The notes under the pieces were generated by a model. That model had not been told where the DNA came from and did no database searches. It saw only the letters and a program-made list of their open reading frames with translations. Below are positions 44,985-57,005 of a DNA stretch of 64,000 bases, piece by piece. Source of the stretch: Hygrophila difformis. Taxonomy: Eukaryota; Streptophyta; Magnoliopsida; Lamiales; Acanthaceae. The stretch spans positions 18,648,057-18,712,056 of the forward strand of contig JAOANR010000002.1 in the NCBI GenBank assembly GCA_030278955.1, read 5' to 3'. Positions within the stretch are counted from its first letter, which is position 1. Each line of letters opens with the position of its first letter. The translations under genes and the position numbers were made by a program.

Positions 44985-47187
44985 TCTATTATATATATAT
45001 GCAACACAGGGTTACTGTTCCTAGAAACAGTTAATGTAGACTTGATCTACCTGTTTTACCCTTTTGTTTTGTCTTGTTCTTTCATGCCTTTTTCTCGCAA
45101 TTATTGTTTCTTTGACCATTATTGTTTAGCTTTCTTTCTTTCGATTTCTTTCTTCCGATGATTCCCGTGTGCTCCCTTTCTTCTCTCCTTCTCTCCTTCT
45201 CTGCCTAATTCGAGATTTCGCATTTACAGCAGAGTTCACCGCCGATCGGGGCTCTGGAATTGGATTTGTAAAGGAAATCACCGCCGGCCGCATCGCCTAG
45301 CTGTAGATCGATGCCGTTTGAGTGGAGCAGGAGGAGCAAAGGTACGGGTTTTATTGCGATTTCGTTCATTTTCCCCCATTCCCCAATTCTTGTTGTCATC
45401 GGTCGGAAATCTGCGCGGCGAAGGGGGCTTCGCGGGGTGACATTGGGGCGGCGGCGGGTAGAGTAGGCCCCGCCGGTCCTTAGGCGACATGATGGGCTCG
45501 GTGCCGCGCTGTGGTAGGGGCGCCGTGGCATCGCTGGCTGGCGTCGCCGAGCAACAAGCCGCTTGGCAGCGCCGGTGACCACGAACGCTGCTGCTGCACT
45601 CCCCTCATACGAGAGTGATGGTGGCTCAGGCGCTGTTCAGTGATGGCGGTGGTGGTGTTTCCATTCAATTGGTGTTTTCAGCTTTGTGGATTTTAGGCTG
45701 AACTCGCTTCTTGGCCCTTCATGATTCGTGGTTTAGTGTGTTGCTTTATGCTGAAATTGTTTCTTCTATCATGTGGGTAGTTTTGCGTTTGATTGAATTC
45801 CGCAGAAAATGTTGCTTCACTGACGTGCCTCGCTGAATTCCTTCTTGATTTCTACTGAAATCCGTCATTCCCAAGGGTTAAGGTCTTGGAAATTGCCTTA
45901 TTGTAACCGCGTTCCTCCCTGTTCTCTGGAGCCGTAACTATGCCCCTTCTTCATTCCGGATGCCATTCTTGATTTCGAATTGTTATAAAGGTGTTCGTTT
46001 CTAGGTTATCTCGTCCTGTGTTCCGCTCCAAAATACTGTTCTTTGTTTTTGGGTTCTCGATTAATGTTGAATGTTTGTTTCCCTCCCTGCCGTTCTTAAT
46101 TAATGTTCAATATTTGTTCCTATGTTGTGCTAAATATCTTGACCCTCGCTTTTTAGGTTTCTGTGGTGCTTGGTGGATGAGCCTTCAAAGCATCCGCAGG
46201 CGCCAGCTACGTGGGGATGCATGCATAGCTGCATCAGGCTCGGCACTACACGTGCTCGTCGCAGTGGCAATACAGCGCAGCGTGAGCCATAGGCAGACCC
46301 TTACCTCAGCCACAGGCAGACCGTTTCTACAGTGTTTGTGAATAATTGAATTGTTGATTCAGCTTTGGGTGCGGCTACAGCGGTATGAAATCATAATCCT
46401 TTCTCTCTGTTTCGTTTTGGTTTATTCACTATGGATTTGGGATTCTGATATTAGCAATTTACAAGTGTTATCTGTGCAGGTTCATTTGAATCGCTTGAAA
46501 GGAATCGCATCTGTCCTACGTCATAACTTCTTCTCCAGGTAACCAAAACGGTGCCATGAGCCACCTCTCAAATTCCTTTCAATGTCGCTTTTCAACGTCG
46601 CTCTTCTGCTTTTGGTTTTGGGTATCTGATTTCAAATTTTGGCTGGAAGGAATTTTATTATTGAAGGTTGATTTATGGTTCAAAAATTGATTTTCTTGAA
46701 TTTTTTTTGGGATGTTTCTTAGGCTTTCTTAGGCTTTAATTCTCAGTTTATCCTCTTTAAGATGCCATTATTAGTGTCAGGTTACAATTACATTCCGTAA
46801 TTAGCATTTTTTTATTTCCCAATTTTCATGCATATTACTTATGAAACAATGACAAACTTCAATATTAACAGTGTGTTTGTGAGTTCATGATTTATGACTT
46901 CGAATCCTTTTGAAATTTTTATATCCGTGTGAGTGCTCTGTGTTGGGACATTTCTTGACTTCATGGTTGTACAATTATGCAATGGATTCTTTAATTGTGT
47001 GTGCACATGATTTAATTTGATATAAAGTTGTCCATAATGGTATTTTCTTATGACTTAATTTCTTTGTGAATCATATTTCTCTAAATCATTAACTTGTCCA
47101 TATGAAGCTTTCTGTTGTATTCTCTTAGTGTACGTGCGATTTGTGAATGCGATTTTGCCAGGTAGAAATTTGTCAAGTTAGAAGGAG

Positions 47188-47747
47188 ATTCGGATCGCCA
47201 TCGCTGCATTAGGGAAAACATTTGTTCTAGCCGTTGTAGCTGCTGCGGTCCTGAATTGTGCAGTTCCGTGCAGTGGAGGCTTCACGAGCAGTTTCGTGAG
47301 AGAGCTGAGAAAGGCGGGGATATAATGTTTCTCGATTTTATTCTTTTGAAACTTTCTCTGATTTACTTAATTCTTTTTTATAATGTTTCTGAATTAAAGC
47401 CTTGGTTGGATATTCAGGTGCATATAACTCAGGGAGATCATGTGGGGAAAGCAGTAATTGTATCCTGGGTAACCGCAGAGGAGCCAGGACCAAACACGAT
47501 TCTGAATTGGCCCGATGCTTCTGGCTACATCCACCACTGCACTATAAAAGATTTGCTGGTACATCTTTGTTTTGCAGTGTCTAGAAATAGACTTTGGAAT
47601 GCAGATTTTGACTTGATTTTTGTTTTTTTTGGCAGTATAATACCAAATATTTCTATGAGGTTGGAATTGGGCACACGACAAGAATGTTCTGGTTCACCAC
47701 GCCTCCTCCAGTTGGCCTTGATGTACCATATACTTTTGGTCTTACAG
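47188..47747 (+). pseudogene. Purple acid phosphatase fragment, N-terminal exons
   Basis: Exon-like pieces with introns retained. The first (about 47188-47319) is a signal-peptide-like stretch (FVLAVVAAAVLNCAV) followed by GGFTSSFVREL; the expected ATG is ATT. The second (47418-47558) reads VHITQGDHVGKAVIVSWVT and SGYIHHCTIKDL and lacks about 30 residues between ILNWPD and SGYIHH relative to known plant PAPs. The third (47636-47747) reads [20 protein letters not shown] and VPYTFGL, then a donor GTATAC. The exon between the first and second, and all metal-binding motifs of the phosphatase domain, are absent. It cannot be a working enzyme; it is a Helitron-captured piece of a secreted PAP gene. 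Confidence 0.85.
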
Positions 47748-48383
47748 GTATACAATATTTTTCACTATTTTTGTGGTTGGTGCCTTGGTGGTGCTTTTAG
47801 GCTGCGTACTTACTACAATGACACACTTATTGGCCCTAGAATTGATTATCTGCCACCGTGATTGCTAGAAAGGTTCAGGCCTGTGCTCAACTTTTGTCAA
47901 AATAACTTTATTCGCTTATCAATCCTTGGTGCAGGAAGTTCAAACCAATTTTTATGTTCACAGAAGTGTTTTCCCTATTTTCGGTTATGAGTTTGTAACT
48001 CCTATGCAAAGTTGATTCAATCTGAAGATATTTAAACTAAATATAAGTGGATTCAAGACTTACTGGTTGAAGGAGGACTTGTATCTAGGAGCGCCACAAA
48101 GTAATCATTTCTAAGGGAAAAAAAGTAACAAGTTGGGTTTCAAAGCAGAGGGAAATCTTATGTGTACTGATTTTCTGCAAAATGAAAAAGTTTCTATTCC
48201 CTACCAACCAAATTAGAAAAAAAATTCTGTTGCTTATTTTTCTTTTCTTGATAAGTGTTTCTTAAAATCCAGCATGCCAATTATTACAGGGGTAGGCCAA
48301 ACCTTTGACTCAAACAAGACACTTACACATTCAAGTAAAATCATACATGACGACTACATAATACTTAAATCCATACTTCATCC

Positions 48384-48416
48384 CGCGCAGCGTAGCGCGC
48401 GAAGTATGGATTCTAG
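48384..48416 (+). other. Helitron H1 3' terminus (hairpin and CTAG)
   Basis: GC hairpin followed by AAGTATGGATT and CTAG at 48413-48416; next base T. Confidence 0.7.
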
Positions 48417-48618
48417 TATATATATATACTAGAAATCTTCCCGGTGGCGCGCGCCACGCTACGCGCAAGCGGTGAGGAAAAAACATTATAGAAAATTATA
48501 ACAAGACACTTAAAATTGAAATGACAGATTGAACTTGTAACCAAGATGTAACAAGACTAAAACGAAGCAACTATCAAATTGATGTACAATTCACTTTGCT
48601 GGGCTAACGACATAACCT

Positions 48619-48693
48619 TCAGTTGGCCGTGTTCACCTTCAAACAGGACAGAGCACCTATGACATTGTCATAGTCACTGAGAGAAACTTGCAC
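48619..48693 (-). pseudogene. Captured exon ending in a stop (unknown gene)
   Basis: After a TTTACAG acceptor the minus strand reads VQVSLSDYDNVIGALSCLKV, then NTAN and a stop. It looks like a real last exon or truncated exon. I do not recognise the gene. Confidence 0.35.
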
Positions 48694-49365
48694 CTGTAAA
48701 TGACAAATGCAGAGCCCATAACCGACTACCATGACATAAAGAAACTATATGAATACGACATTTTACTCTTTTATTGGATTCTATATTTGTAATCACATAA
48801 CTTTACAATGGCACCAACAAAGTTCCTCAACATTTTAGAAAATATCGAACCACAAATAGACAGTAATTACAGGGTTCCTCAAGTGTCACCATCCATTCAC
48901 AAATTCAAACCACTCAAGCTTTCCACTCAAGCTTTTGTAAATATGGATAAAAGAGAAATTGTGGATGTTTGATTTATTGATTGGTGGGTTGATTTGGCCT
49001 ACCTCAGTTTTTATGCTGCAATCTCCCACTCTCACCACCGGTGTATGGACCAGTTTTGGGAAAAAATGGCTTTGATTGCAGATCATTACATATAGCAAGT
49101 AAAAAGCTAAAATGTTCTTACTAATTTGAGTCTGATTGTGATGCCAAATGAATAATTAAATTCATCAGAACAAAGATATACTAAACAAGTTTATATATAG
49201 CCAGAAAAAGAAAAGAGGAAAACAGAAGCCAAACAAGAAGGAGCAGGTTTGAAATAGTGTCGCAGAAAACCAGTACCACACTTTAGCAAGGAAGGCTAAA
49301 TCATGGCAAGAGAATAGCCTAAAATAAACACTTGAGCATATTAAGAGATACATACTTGAGCTTTG

Positions 49366-49451
49366 CCACTGTGTTCTCCACCAGAGCATTACTGAATAGA
49401 ATGCCAAAAGCAAAGCAACTCCAGCCATTATAACAGCCAGACCAATTATAC
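49366..49451 (-). pseudogene. Captured exon of the plant calpain DEK1 (membrane segment)
   Basis: 86 bp between an acceptor (GTGCAG) and a donor (GTATGT) on the minus strand. It encodes IIGLAVIMA followed by GVALLLAFYSVMLWWRTQW and QSS. This matches a transmembrane helix in the N-terminal membrane domain of DEFECTIVE KERNEL 1, as I know that protein. Only this exon is recognisable; no calpain domain is nearby. It is a Helitron-borne fragment, not a gene. The parent gene must lie elsewhere. Confidence 0.75.
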
Positions 49452-51229
49452 CTGCACCTTGTATAAAATAACCAAAAAAAATGACATGTTCTATCCAAGT
49501 TTCACAACAAGTTTAAAAACATAATATTGGGATTAAAACATAGCACAGCAACGGTGACGTGAATTGATGATACTACACCTCTCAAGGGAACGCAGTGCTC
49601 TCTCAAATATGTAATTAATAGTGTAACCTCAAATGATAGATGTGGGAATGTTACAAAAGAATAGCTCCAACTCAATGGATATAATATTCAATCTGAACGT
49701 CACTTGCCAAAGATAGAGGATTCTAAGACAAAGCAAAAATTAATTGAAGCAACCCCAAATCAACTTATTCGAAATCCAAAAGGCATCGAATTACTAACAC
49801 ATATCAAAAACCAAATCCACAGATCAGACCACGCAGCAAAAACCACCACGACCCCGCAAGAAATGAAATCAAACCTCATAAACATGTAAGCAGGAAAATA
49901 ACATAAAAGATTAGCCATCAAGCTGCTCATCACTGTGAATCAGTAGACGCTTTATCAACCAAAAAGAGCGTTGCAAGCAGTCAAGCTTCCCAACCACCCG
50001 AGCTTCTGAATTGTTTCTAGCATGATGTATTTCCAGCTTCTGAATTTTGGAAAGTCAGGCACCCAATTTCAAGTGCACCCACCAAACAGTCATCAACTAT
50101 TAACAAAATGATTTAGAAAAGTGGAAAGGATTTAACCTGATTCCTGCGAAATATCCACACAACGAAAAGAAACATAGCAAACGATAGAATAAACATGATT
50201 TGAACATCTTCAAAAGGAATTGAAACCGAAACTGGAAAACTGCAGACTAACCTAAGGTGGAACTACAGGCGAACCGGAAAAGAGGCTATACTTATTGGCC
50301 ACAGAACCTCTAATTAAAATTATTACCTTGTGATACCTGAACAATGAGATTTCCGAACATTGTGGTAGAATTTGAAGTTTCAAGGAAAAGCAAAGGAAAA
50401 GTTCGGATGGCAACTATGACCCACCTCAAAACAGTTGGAAAACTCAAAACTTAGCAGGGTATTAATGGATTAGCCAGGCCATATAGCTATAGAATCAAGA
50501 AAATGGAAACAAAATTTCAATTTATCAAGTATACCGATAACAAAACCAAGAATAAAAGTATCCTAAAAACATAAGAATAAATCTAAGGAGGAGAACAAGC
50601 ACATATTAACTAAAACCTCTGTATAGCAGGGGAGTCTACCCATTCAACATTCTTTCCAGCATCTTGACTTCTATTTATTTATTGGGGCTAGGGCAATTAA
50701 CATCACGCCTAATTGCTATGCATCAACCCATTCAATATTTAACCTGGGAAGACAGATGGAGGAGTGCCGAAATACTTGGGCATTTTCTCAAGCAGCTTAA
50801 GTGCGTGAATTAAATTAAATATAATATTGAATTCCCAATTAATTCTTCAATTCTTCAGAAGACAAGTTAAAAGAGCAAACTTGACACCTATAAAACTTTT
50901 CCAAACATAACCACATCAACACAGTTTGAACAGAATGTATTCCTAAAACAAATTCCCAAACCTGTTTGATGAACACAATCTAATTCGGAGGCCCTGGTTT
51001 TTTCCCAATTATAATCATATTACACAAAACAATTTGAATCGCAATTCAAAATCCCCAGAGCATTAACCCTAAAATTGAACCCAATACCCTGACACGGCTC
51101 TTCGCCCTCCGACTCACACCACCCTCAATAAACCAAGCAAAGAATTCACTTAAAAACAACACAATTAGAACACATGCCGCGCTGACAACGACGCGGACCA
51201 TCGAACGAATTCAAGAGATAATCATTACC

Positions 51230-51480
51230 TTAATGGCTTCTGGCAACTCTACGAAGCAGAGAGCGTTCCGGGGGGAGGCGAAGGAATGCGAAGCTGGGCC
51301 AGTCTGAGACGAGACCAGGATGGCAGCGGCAATGCCCGGACCAATTAAGAATGAGGGAACAGCGCGAGCACGGCGAGAACATGAGAACGCAGTGTGCGGG
51401 GTACGGGTGAATGGCAGTGGCAGTGGGGAGAGGGACGCTGCTGGGAAGAGATTTGGGGGAAATTGTTTCTATCCAGCGAA
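51230..51480 (-). pseudogene. Captured GC-rich first exon in H2
   Basis: GC-rich, with an open frame (MFSPCSRCSLILNWSGH, from about 51445) and a donor-like GTAATG near 51228. Typical of a captured 5'UTR and first exon. The gene is not recognised; it could belong with the DEK1 exon downstream, but nothing proves it. Confidence 0.3.
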
Positions 51481-52882
51481 GGACAACGACAAGATGGTAC
51501 CAGAAGGAAGAAAGAGGCGAATTAGAAAAAAAGCAGGTAAGGGCAGAATTGGAATTACACAATCAAATTACTGTTCATCACATCTTAGACATTTATATAT
51601 ATAAGATATATATATATATACTAGAAATCGTGCGTCGCGCGCTACGCTGAGCGCGACGTTTTGTGTAATTTAATGGTGTTTCATGGTAATGTGTGAAGCG
51701 AAAGTATCAGTGCACGTCTGGATGGTGTATGTAAGGCCTGGGATGGAGCATACAAAAGCACAGTTCCTATTTTGTTTTTTAAAAAGAAGAGTATTGGAGC
51801 AGTAGAATATTTGAAGAAGAACAATGAAGCTAAATGTAATGATATATTATAATATAGGAGAGTGTATGCAGGAAAGCAAATAAGTACTTAAAGTCATAAC
51901 ACTTGCATCATTCTGCAGAAACAACTAAGTTGTAGGTGAAAGTTGAATTGTTTGTGGGCTTCAATCCACTGTCAACTTATTTGTGGGCTTTCCATCAAAC
52001 CATCAATGTAGTTATCATTCTGGTAATTTGTGGATGTGGATAATTTTTTGTTGATGGTTACCTGGAATCTTTGTTGTTGGATCTCATCATTACGGAACGC
52101 ACAGAGCTCAGCCTTTTCCTGTGGTGGTTAAGGGGAATTGTAGAAACCAAATATGTTACTGAATGAAGAAGAATAGATGTTATTAATTTAAGAAAAGAAG
52201 GGGAAGGGGTATTGTTTCTGCATGTTCTTCGGAGACACAACGAACTGAATTTCTTTACACATACATACATACATGTATGATTAACTTGACAGTCGAAAAG
52301 AAAAGTTAGGTTAGAGAAACACCTGATAGCTTATGCTTGGACACAAGCCGAAGTTTCAGGGTTGTTCTTCAACCAACCAGACAGAGTAAATCACTTCATA
52401 CCCGTTCTCATACTTGTCCACAAACTCCTGTAGCAGCCTACAGCGAGAATCTCATCAACTCACAACTCCATAAGAGGCAATACCTCATAGCATCATTGGA
52501 GGAACCAAAAAGTTTGACTTAGTTATTTATAGCTGCCTGAGAAAAAATAATAAGAGTTTATAATCTAGTTTTCACATAAAAAGCCTCCAACTTGGACATC
52601 AGGACCGATTCACTTGAAAAGATTCACCAATAATTCAAACTAATAAGCACATAATGCCCGCTTTAAAATTTGCAGTCGAAGACAAAATGGAAGAATAAAA
52701 GAAATTGGGAAATTGGTGGGCCAGCATTTCGTAACCCAACCTTCACTGACTTCATCCGTTCTGATTAATTTGTGGGGCGGCAATATTCCATCATATCATT
52801 TAAATACCCCAGGAAATAGATCTGAAACTCAAGGCTAAGGCAGTCAGTAAGTTTATTACAGGAATGTGTTGCATAGAAAATA

Positions 52883-53071
52883 AGCCAAACGTGAGCCGAG
52901 GCCATCCTAACAGCAGCAGCATTCGGTGCGAAAACCAACAAGGAAAAACTTATGATTTAGGCTTCTCAACTGCAACAAGAAGGCATGCCAGACGCGAGCG
53001 AGGCCATCCTATTAGCAGCGGCATTGGGTGCGAAAACCAACAACGAAAAAATTATGATTTAGGCTTCTCAA
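52883..53071 (+). repeat. Two-copy tandem repeat, period about 103 bp
   Basis: 52883-52967 and 52986-53071 share GAGGCCATCCTA, GGTGCGAAAACCAACAA and TTATGATTTAGGCTTCTCAA with scattered differences. Probably a local duplication inside H3. Confidence 0.6.
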
Positions 53072-53813
53072 GTCTCAATGAAAATATAAAAATGGAAAAA
53101 ACCAAGAGAAGCCTAGTCGATCGCAACTTACCCGAGGTGCGAGCTGAGACAGGAGCTCGGACTATTTGGACTTACCCATAGCCTACAAATGAGTGAGCAC
53201 ACGCCATGGTAAGAAATGGAACATGCCAACAGCCCAAAGCAGGCAGAAAAATGACACAGAAAACAAAATGTCAAGAATTTGACAGCAACATTACTTCTGT
53301 AGTTCTATGTGCACAAAAACACATTAATCCAACAAAAACAAATAAAAACTTGAACTCTAAAACTGTTACATTTAGCCAATGGTGCAAATCATAAATGCAC
53401 CACATACCAGGACCTTTGCTTGAGGACGAATAGAGAAATTGTATCTAACGAATGACGGAACGGAAGGTTCACGGAAAACTGCACACACCTGCAAGAGAAC
53501 CACACACACACACACAAAAAGAATGAAGATTCACAAACAATAGAAAATGTAGAAGATGAAGCCTAGGAGAAAGAAATCGAAGTATAAATTAAAGTTAACC
53601 CGGAGAGAAATCATTATCCGAATTGAAGCTGCTGGTCAATGTTGGATGGAGGAGAGGCCTGGAACTGCGAAGGCGAAAGGGGAAAAAGTATATGAGAACC
53701 TAAATCCGAAAAATAAGAAGCAACAGATTGTCGCAATGGATTTCTGTAGAGTTGAAAATTGAAGGCCGGAGTATGGGTTAATGTACAATTGAATTTGCCA
53801 TAAAATTTACTAC

Positions 53814-53884
53814 CATTTTGGGCTCATTCGGCCTAGCATAGTGCCACTGTGGAGACAATGGCATGTTATCTAACAATGCTTGAT
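53814..53884 (-). pseudogene. Captured exon resembling a GYF-domain (EXA1-like) protein
   Basis: 71 bp on the minus strand between acceptor TTACAG and donor GTAGTA. It reads DNMPLSPQWHYARPNEPKM with the leading DQALL. Plant GYF-domain proteins of the EXA1 type have a very similar IPLSPQWL-KP segment near their N-terminus, before the GYF domain. The GYF domain itself is not here. The match is short, so the call is tentative. Confidence 0.45.
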
Positions 53885-54477
53885 CTGTAAGAGCACCAAC
53901 AAGAGAAATATTTAGACCATGATAAAGCACCAAGAATAGAGTAAGTGGATATTTAAAGCATAGCACTAGTTACCTCAGTTTCATCCAGTAATAAGCACAT
54001 ATATGAATATGTGAAGAACAACTAACAACCAGCATTTCAAATGTGTTACACCGATAACAAATGAAGCTGTAGAAAATCATGGAAATGGAATGGTTAGGAT
54101 TTAGAAATCTATTCATTAAAATAGATATCAATCATCATGAAAATATAATTAAACTTCAATTACAGTTCAATCGAAATGATAGTAGTAATTAACATCTAGC
54201 ATATAAAAAAAAAGAACCAAATAAGCACCATAAATGGGAGAAAAGTTAACTAAATGCCGCCATTTCAGAAGAATCACCTGATGTAAATAATGTATGCAAA
54301 CAAAAAAAATTACATCCGAAATGATCAGCCAAATCCGAAATCCTGTTACTAAATCAATTGCATAAACAGATCGATAACCAATTACAGAATCCGGCACAAG
54401 AAGACAAACAAACCAAGCGAACTCAATGAAGGCAAGGCTAATAACAATCTAAAAATGGAACGTTCATTGCATATTAC

Positions 54478-54532
54478 CTGATGCAAGAGCAGCACTGCTG
54501 GGTGGAAGGGCATACGAGGAGGAGTAATCTAA
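54478..54532 (-). pseudogene. Captured exon fragment in H3 (unknown)
   Basis: The minus strand reads LDYSSSYALPPSSAALAS followed by donor GTAATA. It looks like an exon end; the gene is not recognised. It lies upstream (in element sense) of the GYF-like exon and may come from the same parent. Confidence 0.3.
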
Positions 54533-55699
54533 GACAAAGAAGATGAACCAAGCATTTAATCGAACAGATGAAAGGCACAATATCAATAAACTATTGAATT
54601 CAACTTACTCAGATGAAGCTAAGCACGGGACAAATCTTATACGCATATGCTTACTTCCCAAAGAAAGAGTGAAAATGACAACGAAGTCAGAAGCAAAATG
54701 TTAAAGTTCATTTGGGAACCTACAGAGTACCTCAAAATCACCTCTAAGCTAAGAAGACAAACGTGAAAGAATGATCCTCATCATACATTGCTTTATAATC
54801 TTGCTCTATGAAATGATCTCAGAGTTGCATCCCTGTGGCCTAGGATATTCACCACAGCGGTAGAATCAGAGCTAGGATCATTCCAGAAGGAAGTCTTGTC
54901 GAGTTCAGGAATATTCATTTTACATAAAACGCCGTAAAAAGCTTCAGAAAATAATCCACTGCAGCTCTCATTTGATTTAGGCCTCCGTTACACGAAAGCA
55001 TCAGATAACCGTTGTTCTTGTAAACCCTTAATAAAACAAAAAAAAAATTAGTTTGTCATTTACTGAGAGGAAAGCAACACCACCAAACCATGAAGAAATA
55101 GCATATAACAAGTTGGCATGGACATTGAGATGCAAATTGCAGCTACAAAGTCCGATTGATATACAAAACACCTAAATGAAGAAAGTGACCTCCAAAAAAA
55201 ACACCACACAAAGAAACCAAATGAACTCAATCTCATCGACAATTTTCAAACTAAACATCTCAACCAGTTTAGGAAACCATTACTTCTCTGAATGTATAAT
55301 CTATCCATCAAAAATAATTTTGAGAAAATAAAAACAACAGAACCCAACAAAAAGATTCAACTGATGATTAACCAAATTCATAACAAGATCAACCAGAGAA
55401 AAACCTTTCGATCTACAAATAGCATATAGCAGAGATAATAAACTCACTCTTGGGCGGAAGAACTCTAACATGGATTTCGATTGCTCGAGGGAGACGGCAG
55501 CAGAAGCTGTAGATTCTTGGGAGAAGCAAGAGGGCCAGCCCTTCAACACCCGAGGCCCCCAAGTTTCACTTAATGCCGTCAATTGATCGAGGCAGGTCCA
55601 CAGCAAAATTGAAGTGGTAGCTCTAATCATCCAGAGCTTCATTCCCCAAAACCAAAACCTCAACAATTGCCTAAATTACAGTCGCATTAATCCAAGGCC

Positions 55700-56260
55700 A
55701 CAGGCGCGATCTCGACCGATCCTAGGCGAGATAAACCAACAAAAAACCAAGAAGCATTCCAAATTGATGGCCAATGAAATTAAATTGGGGGCCAGCGGTG
55801 AAGGGGAGTCGCACCGAACTGGGGCACGACAACGCCCAATGAAACGGGAACGGAGGAAGCGAGGAAGCGGCGGCGCTAGCGGGGCAGGGGCTGAGGAAAT
55901 GGAGAATGCACAACGATTAGAGCTACAAAGTTAGAGGAGATTGATCCGGCAGTACGTTGCGCTACCGGCACAAAGATTAGAGCTACGACGATGCAGCGAG
56001 ATGCGGCCGGGTCGCCGGAAGGAGCTACGATTGGACGAGAGGCGGCGGCCACCCGTAGGAGCCATGCACGGACGACGAGGCGGCGAGATGCATTCGCGGT
56101 CCCCGGATGGATGTACGATTCCAACAGAAACGGCGGCCCAGGGGCAGAAACGTACCAGCGGCAGCTGCACGGGGCAAATGGCGGAACACCTCAGACGACG
56201 AAACGGGGAAATAAGGAGATTTGGGAGGTGAAGTAGATTTGGTGCTAAGGAATTGGGAAA
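55700..56260 (-). pseudogene. Captured GC-rich 5' exon region in H3
   Basis: GC-rich stretch near the Helitron 5' end with overlapping short open frames on both strands. It resembles a captured promoter/5'UTR/first-exon region, as in H2 (51230-51480) and H0. No gene recognised. Confidence 0.25.
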
Positions 56261-56366
56261 TAGGGAGGAGAAGTAGATTAGTGGAAATCACTGTTACACT
56301 GTAGCTATTATTTACTGTAGCTAGAACTGCACTGTAGCAACTCGTTTGGCATTTATATATAATAGA

Positions 56367-56507
56367 TATATATATATTAGATATATATATTAGATTTAGT
56401 GAGTATATATGATTGTTGAAATTGGAGAAAAAAGTCGGATGAGATGTTGAAAACAGGGGGTGGGTGGGAAAGTGGGGGGAAATTAGACTATATTACTTTT
56501 ATATATA
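56367..56507. other. Short spacer between Helitrons H3 and H4
   Basis: TA-rich repeats then 100 bp of unique sequence. No feature. Confidence 0.4.
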
Positions 56508-56534
56508 CTAGTACTCCACCCGCGCGATGCGCGG
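56508..56534 (-). mobile_element. 3' terminus of a minus-strand Helitron (H4)
   Basis: In minus sense a perfect hairpin CCGCGC-loop ATC-GCGCGG is followed by GTGGAGTACTAG and then T. The body would extend to the right, but the 5' end is not clear. Confidence 0.55.
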
Positions 56535-56950
56535 ATTCCAAAGAAAAAAATTATTGTACCAATGAACCACACGAATGTAAAATTGTATAAAAGGTCTTTA
56601 AACATCTAAAATCAACACCCTTTCACAAACTTTCCAAATTCATACATTTTGGAGAACTTCCTTGTAGACAACATTGATGGTGGTCTTTCTATCTGACTCC
56701 GCGTTATCATTACATAGATAATTTAATAAAAAAAAATACAAACACAAATAAATGGGAATATTGTATATGGTTATGAAATTTATAAATTGTTAGACACTTA
56801 CCTCTGGAAAAAATAAAAAATTTACAAATTATATAAATTGTTAAACACAAACTCTAGTTATGTATATATGAATTTTCTAACACAAAACAAATGAAGTATT
56901 GTAAATGTATATGCATTTTCCAAAATAAAAAAACTTGATAATTAGAAGTA

Positions 56951-57005
56951 GACCTAAATAGGTCAGTCCGCGGGCTGACCGCCCGCGGACTGACCTATTT
57001 AGGTC
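56951..57005. repeat. Perfect 25-bp stem hairpin (palindrome 1)
   Basis: Arms 56951-56975 and 56981-57005 are exact reverse complements around a 5-base loop TGACC. The arm contains CAGTCCGCGGG. The context 'AATTAGAAGTA' before it is shared with palindrome 2. Confidence 0.95.

Larger units (their letters stand above)
44985..48416 (+). mobile_element. Non-autonomous Helitron H1 (3432 bp) carrying purple acid phosphatase exons
   Basis: Starts TCTATTATATATATATG after A44984 and ends GGATTCTAG before T48417, the A/T target rule of Helitrons. A hairpin (CGCGC loop AGCGTA GCGCG, 48384-48399) lies 14 bp before the CTAG. That hairpin is itself flanked by the inverted pair CCATACTTC/GAAGTATGG. No Rep or helicase is present, so it is non-autonomous. 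Internal GC-rich sequence at 45230-45640 looks like a captured 5' exon or UTR. The termini match those of H2 and H3. Confidence 0.75.
48429..51606 (-). mobile_element. Non-autonomous Helitron H2 (3178 bp) carrying a DEK1 exon
   Basis: On the minus strand it starts TCTTATATATATAAATG (51606) and ends GAAGATTTCTAG (48429), flanked by A48428 and T51607. The 3' hairpin lies at 48449-48466 (GCGCG/CGCGC). A 14-bp palindrome GTGGCGCGCGCCAC overlaps it at 48444-48457. It faces H1 tail to tail across 12 bp of TA repeat. It carries at least three exon-like pieces and no Helitron protein. Confidence 0.75.
51621..56366 (-). mobile_element. Non-autonomous Helitron H3 (4746 bp)
   Basis: On the minus strand it starts TCTATTATATATAAATG (56366) and ends GCACGATTTCTAG (51621), flanked by A51620 and T56367. 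The 3' hairpin has 8-bp arms CGTCGCGC (51633-51640) and GCGCGACG (51651-51658). Its ends closely match H1 and H2, so the three belong to one family. Inside are captured exons and a short tandem duplication. An alternative right end lies a few bases further in the TATTAGATATA repeats. Confidence 0.7.

Noticed and set aside
47188..47747. Functional purple acid phosphatase gene
   Set aside because: Start codon, one exon, about 30 residues and the entire metal-binding domain are missing, and it lies inside a Helitron.
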